Of a stretch of DNA of 64,000 bases, positions 36,420-47,298 are shown piece by piece. Where the stretch lies: NCBI RefSeq assembly GCF_025642135.1, contig NZ_CP106793.1:8090001-8154000 (forward strand), given 5' to 3'. A program made the position numbers and the translations under genes. Each line of letters begins with the position of its first letter. Position 1 is the stretch's first letter. The notes under the pieces are model-generated. The model did no database searches, was not told the origin of the DNA, and saw only the letters and a list, made by a program, of their open reading frames with translations. The DNA comes from Streptomyces cynarae. Lineage in GTDB: Bacteria > Actinomycetota > Actinomycetes > Streptomycetales > Streptomycetaceae.

Positions 36420-36545
36420 GCACACGACCCTAGGCGAGCGGCGGGCGGACCCGCAGGCGTCGTCGGCCGTTGACCGAAGATGATGCGAATCGAACGGTCG
36501 TAGGTGAGCCCCTCCCCGGGGCGGCGCTGTCCTAAGCTGGTGCCG

Positions 36546-37271
36546 ATGTTCTCCCCGCACGGTCCCACCATCCGCGAGCTGACCGTCCAGGCGCTGTCGT
36601 CGGTCGAGCGCGGCTACGACCTGCTCGCGCCCAAGTTCGACCACACGCCCTTCCGGACTCCGGACGCCGTCCTCGACGCCGTCCAAGGGGAGCTGAAGGG
36701 GATGGGGCCCTTCGCGCACGGACTCGACCTGTGCTGCGGTACGGGTGCGGGGACGGAGGTGCTGCGCACCGTCTGCCGCGAGAGCGTCACCGGCGTCGAC
36801 TTCAGCGCGGGCATGCTGGCCGTCGCACGCGCACGGGTACGGTCCGACGGGCCGCCGCACGTCGCGTGGGTGCGTGGTGACGCCCGCGCCCTGCCGTTCG
36901 GCCCCGTCTTCGACCTGGCGGTGAGCTTCGGCGCGTTCGGCCACTTCCTGCCGCGCGAGCTGCCCGGCCTGTTCACCGAGGTGCACTCCGTGATGCGGCC
37001 CGGCGGACGGTTCGTGTTCCCCGTCGGCGCCCCGCCGTCCCCGGAGTCGCCCTGGTACTGGGCGCTGCTCGGCTTCGACGCCGCGATGCGGGTGCGCAAC
37101 GCCCTGTGGCGGCCGCCGTTCGTCATGTACTACCGGACGTTCCGCTTCGGTGACGTCCGGCGCGAGCTGACCCGCGCCGGATTCACCGTGGAGCACCGGG
37201 CACTGACGGCCTTCGGCCACCGGCCCGACGGCAGCCCGTGCTGCCGGCTGATCGTGGCCACCCGGACCTGA
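36546..37271 (+). CDS. Class I SAM-dependent methyltransferase
   Basis: 241 residues. Methyltransferase motif I GLDLCCGTGAGTEVL near residue 60, motif II GVDFSAGMLAVARARV, then RGDARALPFGPVFDLAVSFGAFGHF and MRPGGRFVFPVG match the methyltransferase 11/25 fold. ATG 36546 is chosen because CCTAAGCT lies ~10 bases upstream as a -10-like element, suggesting a leaderless transcript, and the homologous N-terminus begins here. Substrate unknown. It is divergent from the GH13 gene. Confidence 0.85.
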   Translation: MFSPHGPTIRELTVQALSSVERGYDLLAPKFDHTPFRTPDAVLDAVQGELKGMGPFAHGLDLCCGTGAGTEVLRTVCRESVTGVDFSAGMLAVARARVRSDGPPHVAWVRGDARALPFGPVFDLAVSFGAFGHFLPRELPGLFTEVHSVMRPGGRFVFPVGAPPSPESPWYWALLGFDAAMRVRNALWRPPFVMYYRTFRFGDVRRELTRAGFTVEHRALTAFGHRPDGSPCCRLIVATRT

Positions 37272-37310
37272 CCGGACCCGCGCCGGCCTCGGCCGGGTCT
37301 CCCTGGTTCG

Positions 37311-38276
37311 TCAGAAACGCGCCGGCAGCCAGCGCAGCTTGAGCCCCTGCTGGTGGGCGCCGCCGCCCTCGTGGTCGTTGAAGTCGTAGACCTCGATCGT
37401 CTTCTCCTCGTGCGCCCACGCGTTGAACGCGGCGAACACCGTCGACGGCGGACACGTCTGGTCCTCCAGCGCCGCCGAGAACAGCGCGGGCGCCCGGCCG
37501 CGCGCGGCGAAGTGCACGCCGTCGAAGTACGACAGGGTCCGCATCACCTGCTCGGTACGGCCGCGGTGCGTCTTGAGGTAGCTGCCGATCTCCCGGTACG
37601 GGTGGCGGTCCGTGAGCGTCGTCGCGCGGGGGAAGTCGCACAGGAACGGCACGTCCGGCGCGACGGCCGCCAGGTCCGGTACGAGACCGCCGACCGCGAT
37701 CGTGATACCGCCGCCCTGGCTGCCGCCGACGGCCGCGGTACGGGAGGCGTCGGTCAGCGGATGCGCGCGGGCCGCCTCCACGGCGCGCACGCCGTCCGTG
37801 AACACCCGCCGGTAGTAGTAGCTTTCGGGGTCCTCGATCCCGCGCGTCATGAACCCGGGGACGGACGGCGCGCTGCCCACCGGGTCCGGCGTCTCACCCC
37901 CGCCCCATCCGCTCCCCTGGCCCCGCGTGTCCATCACGAAGTGCGCGAAACCCGCCGACGCCCACAGCAGATGCTCGTGCGGAAGGGCCCGTCCACCGCC
38001 GTAGCCGACGAACTCCACGACCGTCGGCAGCGGACCCTCCACGGAGACCGGCACGGTCAGCCAGCCCTTCACCGGGTGGCCGCCGAACCCGGCGAACGTC
38101 ACGTCGTACACCTGGACCGTCCTCAGTCCCGTCTCGACGGGTTCGAAACGGGCGCCCAGGTCGTGCTCGCGGGCCTCCTGGAGCGTCTTCGTCCAGAACG
38201 CGTCGAAGTCCGCGGGCTCGACGGAAGCGCTGCGGTACTCGCGGAGTTCGTCCAGAGGCAGGTCGAACAGGGCCAT
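37311..38276 (-). CDS. Acetylxylan esterase / cephalosporin-C deacetylase (CE7)
   Basis: 321 residues with alpha/beta-hydrolase fold. CE7 hallmarks: RGQGSG near residue 125, GGSQGGG with the catalytic Ser near 190, and the Asp (EDQTCPPSTVF) and His (FNDHEGGGAHQQ) near 275 and 305. Members deacetylate xylo-oligosaccharides and cephalosporin C, usually in the cytoplasm as hexamers. AGGTGG lies before ATG 38276. Convergent with the methyltransferase gene. Confidence 0.92.
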   Translation of the reverse strand: MALFDLPLDELREYRSASVEPADFDAFWTKTLQEAREHDLGARFEPVETGLRTVQVYDVTFAGFGGHPVKGWLTVPVSVEGPLPTVVEFVGYGGGRALPHEHLLWASAGFAHFVMDTRGQGSGWGGGETPDPVGSAPSVPGFMTRGIEDPESYYYRRVFTDGVRAVEAARAHPLTDASRTAAVGGSQGGGITIAVGGLVPDLAAVAPDVPFLCDFPRATTLTDRHPYREIGSYLKTHRGRTEQVMRTLSYFDGVHFAARGRAPALFSAALEDQTCPPSTVFAAFNAWAHEEKTIEVYDFNDHEGGGAHQQGLKLRWLPARF

Positions 38277-38370
38277 GAAGGACCACCTTTGACGTCGGGT
38301 GCGGATGATCACACCGTACGGTGGCCGTCACGGACCCGCCAGACCTTCATCGGCCTCCCTGTGAGCGCGG

Positions 38371-38956
38371 TCAGGCCGTCCGACGCCCCCACTCGGGCCC
38401 GGTGCGGGCCCACTCGGCCTCCCATTCCGCCATGCGGTGCCGCTCGGCGACCCGCCTGGTCACGGCGCGGGCGAGGAGTACCGTCCCGGCCATTCCGCCC
38501 GCGGCCCACACACCGGCCGTCAGGGCGTGCTGCCACACCGCGCCGTCACCCGGCGGCGGGGCGACCCCGCGATCCCTGGAGTCCAGCCACACCGGCACCC
38601 GGTCGCCGCCGCGCGAACCCGCCGGGACCTCGGCGATCGTGGTCAGCGTGCCCTTGCCCGGCTCGCTCCAGCGCACCTTCGCCGGGTACAGGGGCTGCTT
38701 CCCGCCCTGAGTCGCGGGCGCGGCGGCCGGGGCGTCCTCGGCGAGCACCGCGGCCACCTGGTGGCGTTCGGCGCGCTGGGCCACCTGCGTGGCGCGCGCC
38801 CTGCTCGTACGCCCGCCAGCCCACGGCCGTGCCGACGAGCGGCGCCCCGACACACAGCAGCACGGCGACGATCAGCGCCGTCCACGCCTCGACGACATCG
38901 CAACGGCGGCGCAGCGGATTGCGCTTCCAGCGCCAGCCGCGCACCCGGGTTCGCAT
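38371..38956 (-). pseudogene. Two-helix membrane protein, frameshifted
   Basis: The N-terminal frame (MRTRVRGWRWKRNPLRR, then a membrane helix WTALIVAVLLCVGAPLVGTAVGW and YEQ) breaks off at about 38800. The continuation ARATQVAQRAERHQVAAVLAEDAP, with KVRWSEPGKG, the second helix (LTAGVWAAGGMAGTVLLARAV) and WEAEWARTGPEWGRR, is in another frame. The span is one base over a multiple of three, so a single extra G or C in CAGGGCGCGCGCC accounts for it. Related intact proteins are common in Streptomyces as small membrane proteins of unknown role. Real mutation or sequencing error cannot be told apart here. Confidence 0.75.
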
Positions 38957-39349
38957 CTCGACCTCCTTGCCGCCATGCCCCGCCGACGGGTCGGTGCGAG
39001 GCGGGCGTCGCCACTCGGCGCACGGCCCGGCGTCCCTCCCGGGTCCGGGGCGGACCGTCCCCGACGGGACGTGTCCGACACGAAGCGGCTTGTGAAGCGG
39101 CTTTTTGTGCCCATTCTCCCTCTCGGGCGGGGTTCCCGGACCTGTGGCCACGAAACCTTGGCCCGCCACCTCGGCGACACCCAGCTCCCGGTGCGCCGGG
39201 ACGCTCGCCGGGGCCGGTCATTGCAGGCGTATGAACTCTCCCGACGCCCGGGAATAGCCGCCCCGTGATCTTCCTTGCGTTGTAGTGGCCGGGACCGGTG
39301 GCTCCTGCGACGGGTGGTCCGGCGACAGCGAGGGAGAGTGAGGCAGGAC
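38957..39349. other. Gene-free stretch upstream of the oxidoreductase
   Basis: 393 bp without a supported gene. GAAGCGGCTT occurs twice in tandem near 39080-39100. Probably holds the promoter of the membrane protein on the left and the oxidoreductase on the right; no further element recognised. Confidence 0.5.
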
Positions 39350-40276
39350 ATGCCCAAGGCGTACGCGTACACCCGCTACGGCGGTCCCGAGACGGAGACG
39401 TTCATCGACGTGGACCGGCCGGACCCCGGCCCCGGACAGCTCCTCGTCGCGGTGCGCGCGGCGGGCGTCAACCCCGTCGACTGGAAGGTGCGCTCGGGCT
39501 TCCGGCGCCCCGGCGACACCGGCACGCCCGAGTTCCCACTGGTGTTCGGCAGCGAGGCCGCCGGGATCGTCGAGGAGATCGGCGAGGGCGTGACCGGGTT
39601 CGCCGTCGGGGACGCGGTCTTCGGCAACACCGTGGCCGGCGGATACGCCGAATACGCGCTCCTGCCCGCGACGGTGACCGCGCACGTGCCGGGCGGCCTG
39701 TCCCTCACGGACGCAGCGGTCCTGCCGGTCGCCGCGGCCACCGCCTACGACGGCATCCGGCAGCTCGGCCTGCCCGCCGGTGCGACCCTGCTGGTCACCG
39801 GCGCGGGCGGGGGAGTCGGCGTCGCGGCCGTGCAGATCGCCCGTGCCTTCGGTCTGCGCGTCGTCGGCACGGCGAGCGAGGGCAAGAAGGACTTCGTCGA
39901 GCAGCTCGGCGCCGTCCACGTCGCTTCGGGCACGGATCTCGCCGCGCGGGTGCGGGCGGCCGCACCGGACGGCGTCGACGGCGTCTACGACCTGGTCGGC
40001 GGCGACGTGCTGGAGGAGACGGCGACCCTGCTGACCGACCGGGCCAAGCTGATCACCGCAGGGGCGGCCCCGGAGGACGTCGAGCGGCTGGGCGGCGCGC
40101 GGGTGGAGCGCGCCCGTACCGCCGCGGTGCTCGACGAGGTGGCGCGGCTGGTGGTGGCCGGCGACCTGAACCCGTATGTCACACGGACCTTCCCGCTCGA
40201 ACAGGCCGGGGAGGCCCTGCGCCTGGTGGAGGACGGGCACGCCCGCGGCAAGGTCGTGATCGAGGTCGCCGCATGA
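39350..40276 (+). CDS. NADP-dependent quinone oxidoreductase (zinc-free MDR family)
   Basis: 308 residues. MDR fold: GroES-like N-terminal part (AAGVNPVDWKVRSGF, FPLVFGSEAAGIVEEIG, GDAVFG) and a nucleotide-binding part with VTGAGGGVGVAAVQIARAFG. Zinc ligands are absent, as in quinone oxidoreductases. GAGGCAGG precedes the ATG. The GNAT gene overlaps its stop by ATGA, so they are coupled. Likely reduces quinones or enones, with no known specific substrate. Confidence 0.88.
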   Translation: MPKAYAYTRYGGPETETFIDVDRPDPGPGQLLVAVRAAGVNPVDWKVRSGFRRPGDTGTPEFPLVFGSEAAGIVEEIGEGVTGFAVGDAVFGNTVAGGYAEYALLPATVTAHVPGGLSLTDAAVLPVAAATAYDGIRQLGLPAGATLLVTGAGGGVGVAAVQIARAFGLRVVGTASEGKKDFVEQLGAVHVASGTDLAARVRAAAPDGVDGVYDLVGGDVLEETATLLTDRAKLITAGAAPEDVERLGGARVERARTAAVLDEVARLVVAGDLNPYVTRTFPLEQAGEALRLVEDGHARGKVVIEVAA

Positions 40277-40983
40277 GCGACCATGTGCTCGACAACCCGG
40301 CGCTCGCCTCGCTGACCGGCCCGCACGCCCACTTCGCGGAGCGCCGGGGCCGCGTCCTGCGTTACCCCGTCGACGTGTCGCCGTGGGTGGGCCTGCCGGA
40401 GGATCCGGACGCCGACGACTGGGCCGACCTGGCGGCGCTGGCGGGCCCCGGTGCACAGGCCCCGCTCCCCGGCTTCCGCGGGGAGGTCCCGGACGGCTGG
40501 GAGATCACCTTCACCCTCGACGGCGTGCAACTCGTCGACGACGGGATCGCCGCCGCGCCCGACCCGGAGGCCGTACGCCTCACTGCGGCCGACGTGCCCG
40601 AGATGCTGGACCTGGTGGCGCGCACGCGGCCCGGCCCGTTCCTGCCGCGCACCATCGAACTGGGCACCTACCTGGGCATCCGCCGCGGCGGGGCCCTGGT
40701 CGCCATGGCGGGCGAACGGTTGCACCCGCCCGGCTGGACCGAGATCAGCGCCGTGTGCACCGATCCGGCGTTCCGCGGTCAGGGCCTGGCCACCCGGCTG
40801 GTCCTGGCGGTCGCGCACGTCGTCCGCGAGCGTGGCGAGACCCCGTTCCTGCACACCGGCGCGGGCAACACGGGCGCCATCCGCCTCTACGAGTCCCTGG
40901 GCTTCCGCCTGCGCCGCACGACGAAGTTCCTGTCGGCACGGGTCCCTGAGCGGCTGGGGGACGAGCAGGTGGTGGGGATCTGA
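40273..40983 (+). CDS. GNAT family N-acetyltransferase (FR47-like)
   Basis: 236 residues. A ~95-residue N-terminal domain precedes the GNAT core: LGTYLGIRRGGALVAMAGER, then WTEISAVCTDPAFRGQGLATRLVL with the acetyl-CoA binding R-G-Q-G-L-A loop, and FLHTGAGNTGAIRLYESLGF. The N-terminal part is typical of the FR47-like GNATs of actinomycetes. It is translationally coupled to the quinone oxidoreductase by ATGA. Acceptor substrate unknown. Confidence 0.9.
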   Translation: MSDHVLDNPALASLTGPHAHFAERRGRVLRYPVDVSPWVGLPEDPDADDWADLAALAGPGAQAPLPGFRGEVPDGWEITFTLDGVQLVDDGIAAAPDPEAVRLTAADVPEMLDLVARTRPGPFLPRTIELGTYLGIRRGGALVAMAGERLHPPGWTEISAVCTDPAFRGQGLATRLVLAVAHVVRERGETPFLHTGAGNTGAIRLYESLGFRLRRTTKFLSARVPERLGDEQVVGI

Positions 40984-41038
40984 CAGCAGGGCCACGGGGC
41001 GGGGCTCGCCGCAGGCGGGCCCTTCCCGTCGCCCGCCG

Positions 41039-41524
41039 TCAGCCGTCAGCCGGGGCGGGCGGCCCGACCGGTGGGGCGACGGCCGCTGCGTTGTAGCGCA
41101 GCAGGTAGGCGGCGAAGCGTTCCAGGTCCTGCTCCGGCCAGCCCGCGAGCCGCTCCCGGAACGCCTCCCGGCGGCTCTCCGTGACCTGGGCGAGGATCCG
41201 CGTGCCCGCCCGGGTCAACTGCAGCACCTGGACCCGGTGGTCGTCCGGATCCTGCCGCCGCTCGATGAGCCCGGCCCGCTCCAGCGCGGCCACCTGCCGG
41301 CTCACCGTGGACTTGTCCAGGGCGTAGTGCGCGGCCAGGTCGGTGGCCCGGCAGCCGCCGCTCTCCTCCAGGTGCCCGAGCAGCGTGTACGAGACCAGGG
41401 ACAGCTCCGGGTGCATACGGCCGGCCGAGGCCCGGGCGCGCCGGGCGAACACCGTCATCTCGCGCTGAATGGTCTCGACGGCGGCTTCCGTCGCGGACGC
41501 GGCGGTGGCGCGCTCTGTCTGCAC
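41039..41524 (-). CDS. MarR family transcriptional regulator
   Basis: 161 residues; HTH LAAHYALDKSTVSRQVAALERAGLIERR and wing DPDDHRVQVLQLTRAG. The GTG start has GGGAGG six bases upstream. A perfect inverted repeat at 41544-41560 lies just upstream of the gene and is the probable operator. It is convergent with the GNAT gene; the target beyond itself is not obvious, although the divergent methyltransferase region lies on the other side. Confidence 0.9.
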   Translation of the reverse strand: MQTERATAASATEAAVETIQREMTVFARRARASAGRMHPELSLVSYTLLGHLEESGGCRATDLAAHYALDKSTVSRQVAALERAGLIERRQDPDDHRVQVLQLTRAGTRILAQVTESRREAFRERLAGWPEQDLERFAAYLLRYNAAAVAPPVGPPAPADG

Positions 41525-41543
41525 GGGACCTCCCTCGTCGCCC

Positions 41544-41560
41544 AGTTGTAGAATACAACT
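41544..41560 (-). promoter_or_regulatory. MarR operator
   Basis: AGTTGTA (41544-41550) and TACAACT (41554-41560) form a perfect inverted repeat around GAA, 20 bp upstream of the MarR start. The TTGTA/TACAA arms match the usual MarR operator style. Confidence 0.65.
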
Positions 41561-41665
41561 CGGCCGGCGGGTGGTCTTCGCGGCCGAAGGGGGATTCCGC
41601 GAACGTCCTTCCTGCTAGGGTGTCCGTCCTGGCCGCGGACCGTCCCGGCCGGTGTGGCCGAGGAG

Positions 41666-41740
41666 GTGAGTCCCATTACCGCTGTGTCGGCTCGGGTGCT
41701 CTCCCACCTCAGGACGGCGCGGACCACCGCCGCCGGCTGA
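41666..41740 (+). CDS. Possible 24-residue leader peptide
   Basis: GTG 41666 gives MSPITAVSARVLSHLRTARTTAAG. GAGGAGGTGAG covers the start itself, so an initiation slightly downstream (even ATT 41675) is conceivable. It lies 45 bp before the methyltransferase gene. Weak evidence. Confidence 0.25.
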   Translation: MSPITAVSARVLSHLRTARTTAAG

Positions 41741-41784
41741 CCGCGAGTGCGCCCTTCGGTCCACCGGAAAGCTTTCTCCGCTCC

Positions 41785-42561
41785 ATGCCACCACTGTCAC
41801 GTTCCCACGTCGTCTCCGCGCTGCGTTCCGCCGGCTGTGTCTTCGCCGAGGACGAGGCGGAGTTGATCCTGTCCACCGCCCGCACCCTCGACGAGGCCGC
41901 CCGCATGGTCGACCGGCGCGTCGCCGGGCTTCCCCTGGAACACGTCCTGGGCTGGGCCGAGTTCCACGGACTGCGCATCGCGATGGAACCGGGCGTCTTC
42001 GTGCCCCGCCGCCGCACCGAGTTCCTCGTCGAACAGGCCCTCGCCGTCTCTCGCGGCGCCCGTCTCGTCGTGGACCTGTGCTGCGGCTCGGGGGCGGTCG
42101 GCGCGGCGCTGGCGGCCGGGCTCGACCGGCCCGAACTCCACGCCGCCGACATCGACCCGGCCGCCGTACGCTGCGCCCGCCGCAACGTCGCCGCGTACGG
42201 GGGCCGGGTCCATGAGGGCGACCTGTTCGCCGCCCTCCCGGACGAACTGCGCGGCCGTGTCGACGTCCTGACCGCCAACGTCCCCTACGTCCCCACGGAC
42301 GAAGTCGCGCTGCTGCCGTCGGAGGCCCGCGACCACGAGCCCCTGACCGCTCTGGACGGCGGCTGCGACGGCCTGGAGGTGCTGCGCCGGGTCACCGCAG
42401 AGGCGTCCGCGTGGCTGGCACCCGGCGGCCGTCTGCTCGTCGAGACGAGCGAACGCCAAGTCCCCTCGGCTGTCGAGGCGTTCACCCACGGCGGCCTCGA
42501 CGTCCGGCTCGCCGTCTCGGAGGAGCTGTACGCCAACGTGCTGATCGGCAACAGGCGCTAG
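41785..42561 (+). CDS. PrmC/HemK-like N5-glutamine methyltransferase family protein
   Basis: 258 residues. An N-terminal helical domain, FHGLRIAMEPGVFVPRRRTEFLV, the SAM loop VVDLCCGSGAVGAAL, and TANVPYVPTDEVALLPSEARDHEP. The catalytic N-P-P-Y of PrmC is N-V-P-Y here, as in a divergent actinobacterial branch that sits beside the true PrmC; it may methylate a different target than release factors. Its stop and that of the convergent hydrolase share the palindrome CTAG at 42558-42561. Confidence 0.85.
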   Translation: MPPLSRSHVVSALRSAGCVFAEDEAELILSTARTLDEAARMVDRRVAGLPLEHVLGWAEFHGLRIAMEPGVFVPRRRTEFLVEQALAVSRGARLVVDLCCGSGAVGAALAAGLDRPELHAADIDPAAVRCARRNVAAYGGRVHEGDLFAALPDELRGRVDVLTANVPYVPTDEVALLPSEARDHEPLTALDGGCDGLEVLRRVTAEASAWLAPGGRLLVETSERQVPSAVEAFTHGGLDVRLAVSEELYANVLIGNRR

Positions 42562-43388
42562 CGACTCGCCTCGGGCGAGCGCAGGAAGTCCCGGACGATC
42601 GCGTCGAAGGCATCGGGCCGCTCCATGTTGGGGTAGTGCCCGGTGCCCTCCACGACCGTCGCCCGGCCGTGCGCGACGGTGCGGACCAGACGCTCGGCCA
42701 TGCCGATGTGGTCGGGCGAGTCGATGCCGCCGTTGACGGCCAGCACGGGCACCTCGATCCTCGCGGCGCGGGCCCAGGTGTCGGTGACGCGGACCGAGTG
42801 GTCCGGCTCGTCGCCGGTGTGCTTGGTGATCGTCGCCCGGGCCATCTCCCGTACCCGCCGGTCGACTTCGGGGTCGACGTCCTCGGCCGTGCGCTGCGGG
42901 CCGTAAGTGAACCGTGCGAACGCGTCCACGAAGGCGTCGATGTCACCGGCGCCGAGCGCATGCCAGTACGCGGAGTTGACGGCCTGCGTCCACGGGTCCT
43001 GGAAGTCGGGCTCACTCGTGCCGACGCCGCTGACGACGAGGGCGCGCACGAGGTCCGGGTGCTCGAGAGCGGTGTCCACGGCGATCGCCCCGCCCATCGA
43101 CAGCCCGACCAGGGTCGCGGGCCCGGTGCCGAGGTGGCGCAGCAGCGCGGCGAGATCGTCGGTGTGGCGGAACGGCCGGGTCGCGTTCGAGGACGCCCCG
43201 TGGCCGCGCGCGTCCGGGGCGATCACCCGGTGGGTCCGCGCGAACACCGGGATCTGGTCGTCCCACATCCGGTGGTCGAGGAAGCCGCCGTGCAGCAGCA
43301 CCAGCGGCGCCCCCGCGCCCTCGTCGCGATACGCCAGCCTGCCGTCGCCGGTCTCGAACGTCTTCAGCGTCTCCATGGTCTCCGTCAT
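42558..43388 (-). CDS. Alpha/beta hydrolase
   Basis: 276 residues. Oxyanion segment LVLLHGGFLDHRMWD, RVIAPDARGHGAS, nucleophile elbow VGLSMGGAI with Ser near 100, a lid, then the Asp (VNGGIDSPD) and His (EGTGHYPNMERP) near 225 and 253. Similar to 3-oxoadipate enol-lactonases and haloalkane-dehalogenase-type hydrolases. ATG 43388 lies inside the first of two operator-like repeats shared with the divergent MarR gene, so it is probably repressed by that regulator. Confidence 0.9.
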   Translation of the reverse strand: MTETMETLKTFETGDGRLAYRDEGAGAPLVLLHGGFLDHRMWDDQIPVFARTHRVIAPDARGHGASSNATRPFRHTDDLAALLRHLGTGPATLVGLSMGGAIAVDTALEHPDLVRALVVSGVGTSEPDFQDPWTQAVNSAYWHALGAGDIDAFVDAFARFTYGPQRTAEDVDPEVDRRVREMARATITKHTGDEPDHSVRVTDTWARAARIEVPVLAVNGGIDSPDHIGMAERLVRTVAHGRATVVEGTGHYPNMERPDAFDAIVRDFLRSPEASR

Positions 43389-43435
43389 GACAACCAAGGT
43401 GTCAATGTCCCGAGAGGTTGACAACTCAGGTGTCA
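43388..43435. promoter_or_regulatory. Two copies of a MarR-type operator
   Basis: TGACAACCAAGGTGTCA (43388-43404) and TGACAACTCAGGTGTCA (43419-43435) are near-identical inverted repeats, 31 bp apart centre to centre (three helical turns). The first covers the hydrolase start codon; the second abuts CATAAT (43434-43439), a -10-like box just before the GTG of the MarR gene, which may be leaderless. Confidence 0.7.
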
Positions 43436-43446
43436 TAATTGCCGGT

Positions 43447-46060
<2,614 letters not shown>

Positions 46061-46089
46061 GAGCCGGAGCCGGTCCCTAGGATGAGGCC

Positions 46090-46635
46090 ATGTCCCTCCC
46101 GCACGCGATCCTGACCGCCCTGCTGGAGAAGCCGTCGTCGGGGCTCGAACTGACCCGTCGGTTCGACCGCTCGATCGGCTACTTCTGGTCGGCCACCCAT
46201 CAGCAGATCTACCGGGAGCTGGGACGCCTCGAGAGCGACGGCCTGATCCGCGCCCTGCCCGCCGAGCAGCCGGCCCGGGGGCAGAAGAAGTCGTACGAGG
46301 TCCTGCCGGCCGGCCGTGCCGAACTCGCCCGCTGGACGGCCGCCTCCCAGGACCCCAAGCCGCACCGGGACGTGCTGCTGCTGCGGCTGCGCGCCGCCGC
46401 CGTCGTCGGCACCGAGGGGATGGAGGCGGACCTGCGCCGCCATCTCGACCTGCACCGGCGTCAGTTGGCCGAGTACCGCGAGTTCGAGGAACGCGACTTC
46501 GGGCCCGGCCGTGACTCGGTGCGGGACCGCCTCCAGCACCTCGTGCTGCGGGCCGGCATCGACCTGGAGACCTTCTGGATCCAGTGGCTCACCCACGCCC
46601 TGGAGGAGTTCCAGGAGCTGTCCGCCCCCGAATAG
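46090..46635 (+). CDS. PadR family transcriptional regulator
   Basis: 181 residues. The N-terminal winged helix LPHAILTALLEKPSSGLELTRRFDRSIGYFW is followed by ATHQQIYRELGRLESDGLI and the wing KKSYEVLPAGRAEL. The C-terminal helical domain (Vir_act_alpha_C type) carries long helices for dimerisation. It lies 29 bp after fadH and is likely cotranscribed, giving autoregulation through the 43971 palindrome. Ligand probably an acyl-CoA or a phenolic compound; inference. Confidence 0.92.
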   Translation: MSLPHAILTALLEKPSSGLELTRRFDRSIGYFWSATHQQIYRELGRLESDGLIRALPAEQPARGQKKSYEVLPAGRAELARWTAASQDPKPHRDVLLLRLRAAAVVGTEGMEADLRRHLDLHRRQLAEYREFEERDFGPGRDSVRDRLQHLVLRAGIDLETFWIQWLTHALEEFQELSAPE

Positions 46636-46811
46636 CGGATCCGCCCGCACCCGGACAGCCCAACCGGGCCCCGCGGACGGGGGCGGTGTTGGCCCGGGCC
46701 CGTCCGGGCTACGTATGCTGGTGCCCTATGCGGCGTGAACTCGCTTGCCTTCCAGGGCAGTTCGTGCCGACGGCGCGGTCCGCTGTCGTCGCTGATCCCG
46801 CGCCGGCGAAC

Positions 46812-46855
46812 GCGGCCGAGGGCCGGGGCCCCGATCCGCCCCGGCCCTCGGCCGC
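46812..46855. terminator. Bidirectional terminator between padR and dhaM
   Basis: GCGGCCGAGGGCCGGGG (46812-46828) and CCCCGGCCCTCGGCCGC (46839-46855) form a perfect 17-bp stem. It serves the convergent padR and dha operons. Confidence 0.8.
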
Positions 46856-46881
46856 ACCGTCCCGACGATTCGGGTGCCCCG

Positions 46882-47298
46882 TCACTCCTTCCGGTAGGAG
46901 TACGCCTCCCCGGCCGCCGCCTCCACCGCCGCCAGGTCCGCGCCCGTCGACGCCGTGACCATCGCGGCGACCGCGCCCTCGACGAACGGGGCGTCGACGG
47001 CCCGGGTGTTAGGCGGCAGCTCGTCGCCCTCCGCGAGCAGCGCCTTCACAGTGAGAACCGCGCTGCCCAGGTCCATCAGGATCGCGACTCCCGCACCCCG
47101 GTCGACGGAGGCCGCCGCGGCGGACACCAGCTCGGAGCTCGTTCCGAACCCGCCGTCCACCGTTCCGCCCGCCGCGGCGATGGGCGCGGTGGTCCCCCCG
47201 CCCGACAGCGCCTTCGCCAGCGTCGCCACCGACTCGGCGACCGCCGGGCTGTGCGAGACGAGCACGATCCCGACCAGGTTCTCCGTGCCGTCACTCAC
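46882..47298 (-). CDS. dhaM: Dihydroxyacetone kinase phosphotransfer subunit DhaM (EIIA-like)
   Basis: 138 residues, a single PTS EIIA-Man-like domain. The phospho-accepting His lies in GIVLVSHSPAVAE near residue 16; VAILMDLGSAVLTVKALL follows. It passes phosphate from the PTS proteins HPr/EI to DhaL-bound ADP. Extra HPr or EI-like domains found in E. coli DhaM are missing, as usual in actinomycetes. GTG 47298 overlaps the dhaL stop by eight bases. Confidence 0.9.
   Translation of the reverse strand: MSDGTENLVGIVLVSHSPAVAESVATLAKALSGGGTTAPIAAAGGTVDGGFGTSSELVSAAAASVDRGAGVAILMDLGSAVLTVKALLAEGDELPPNTRAVDAPFVEGAVAAMVTASTGADLAAVEAAAGEAYSYRKE

Noticed and set aside
39080..39105. Tandem GAAGCGGCTT as an iteron or origin signal
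   Set aside because: Only two copies, with no replication gene or AT-rich stretch nearby.
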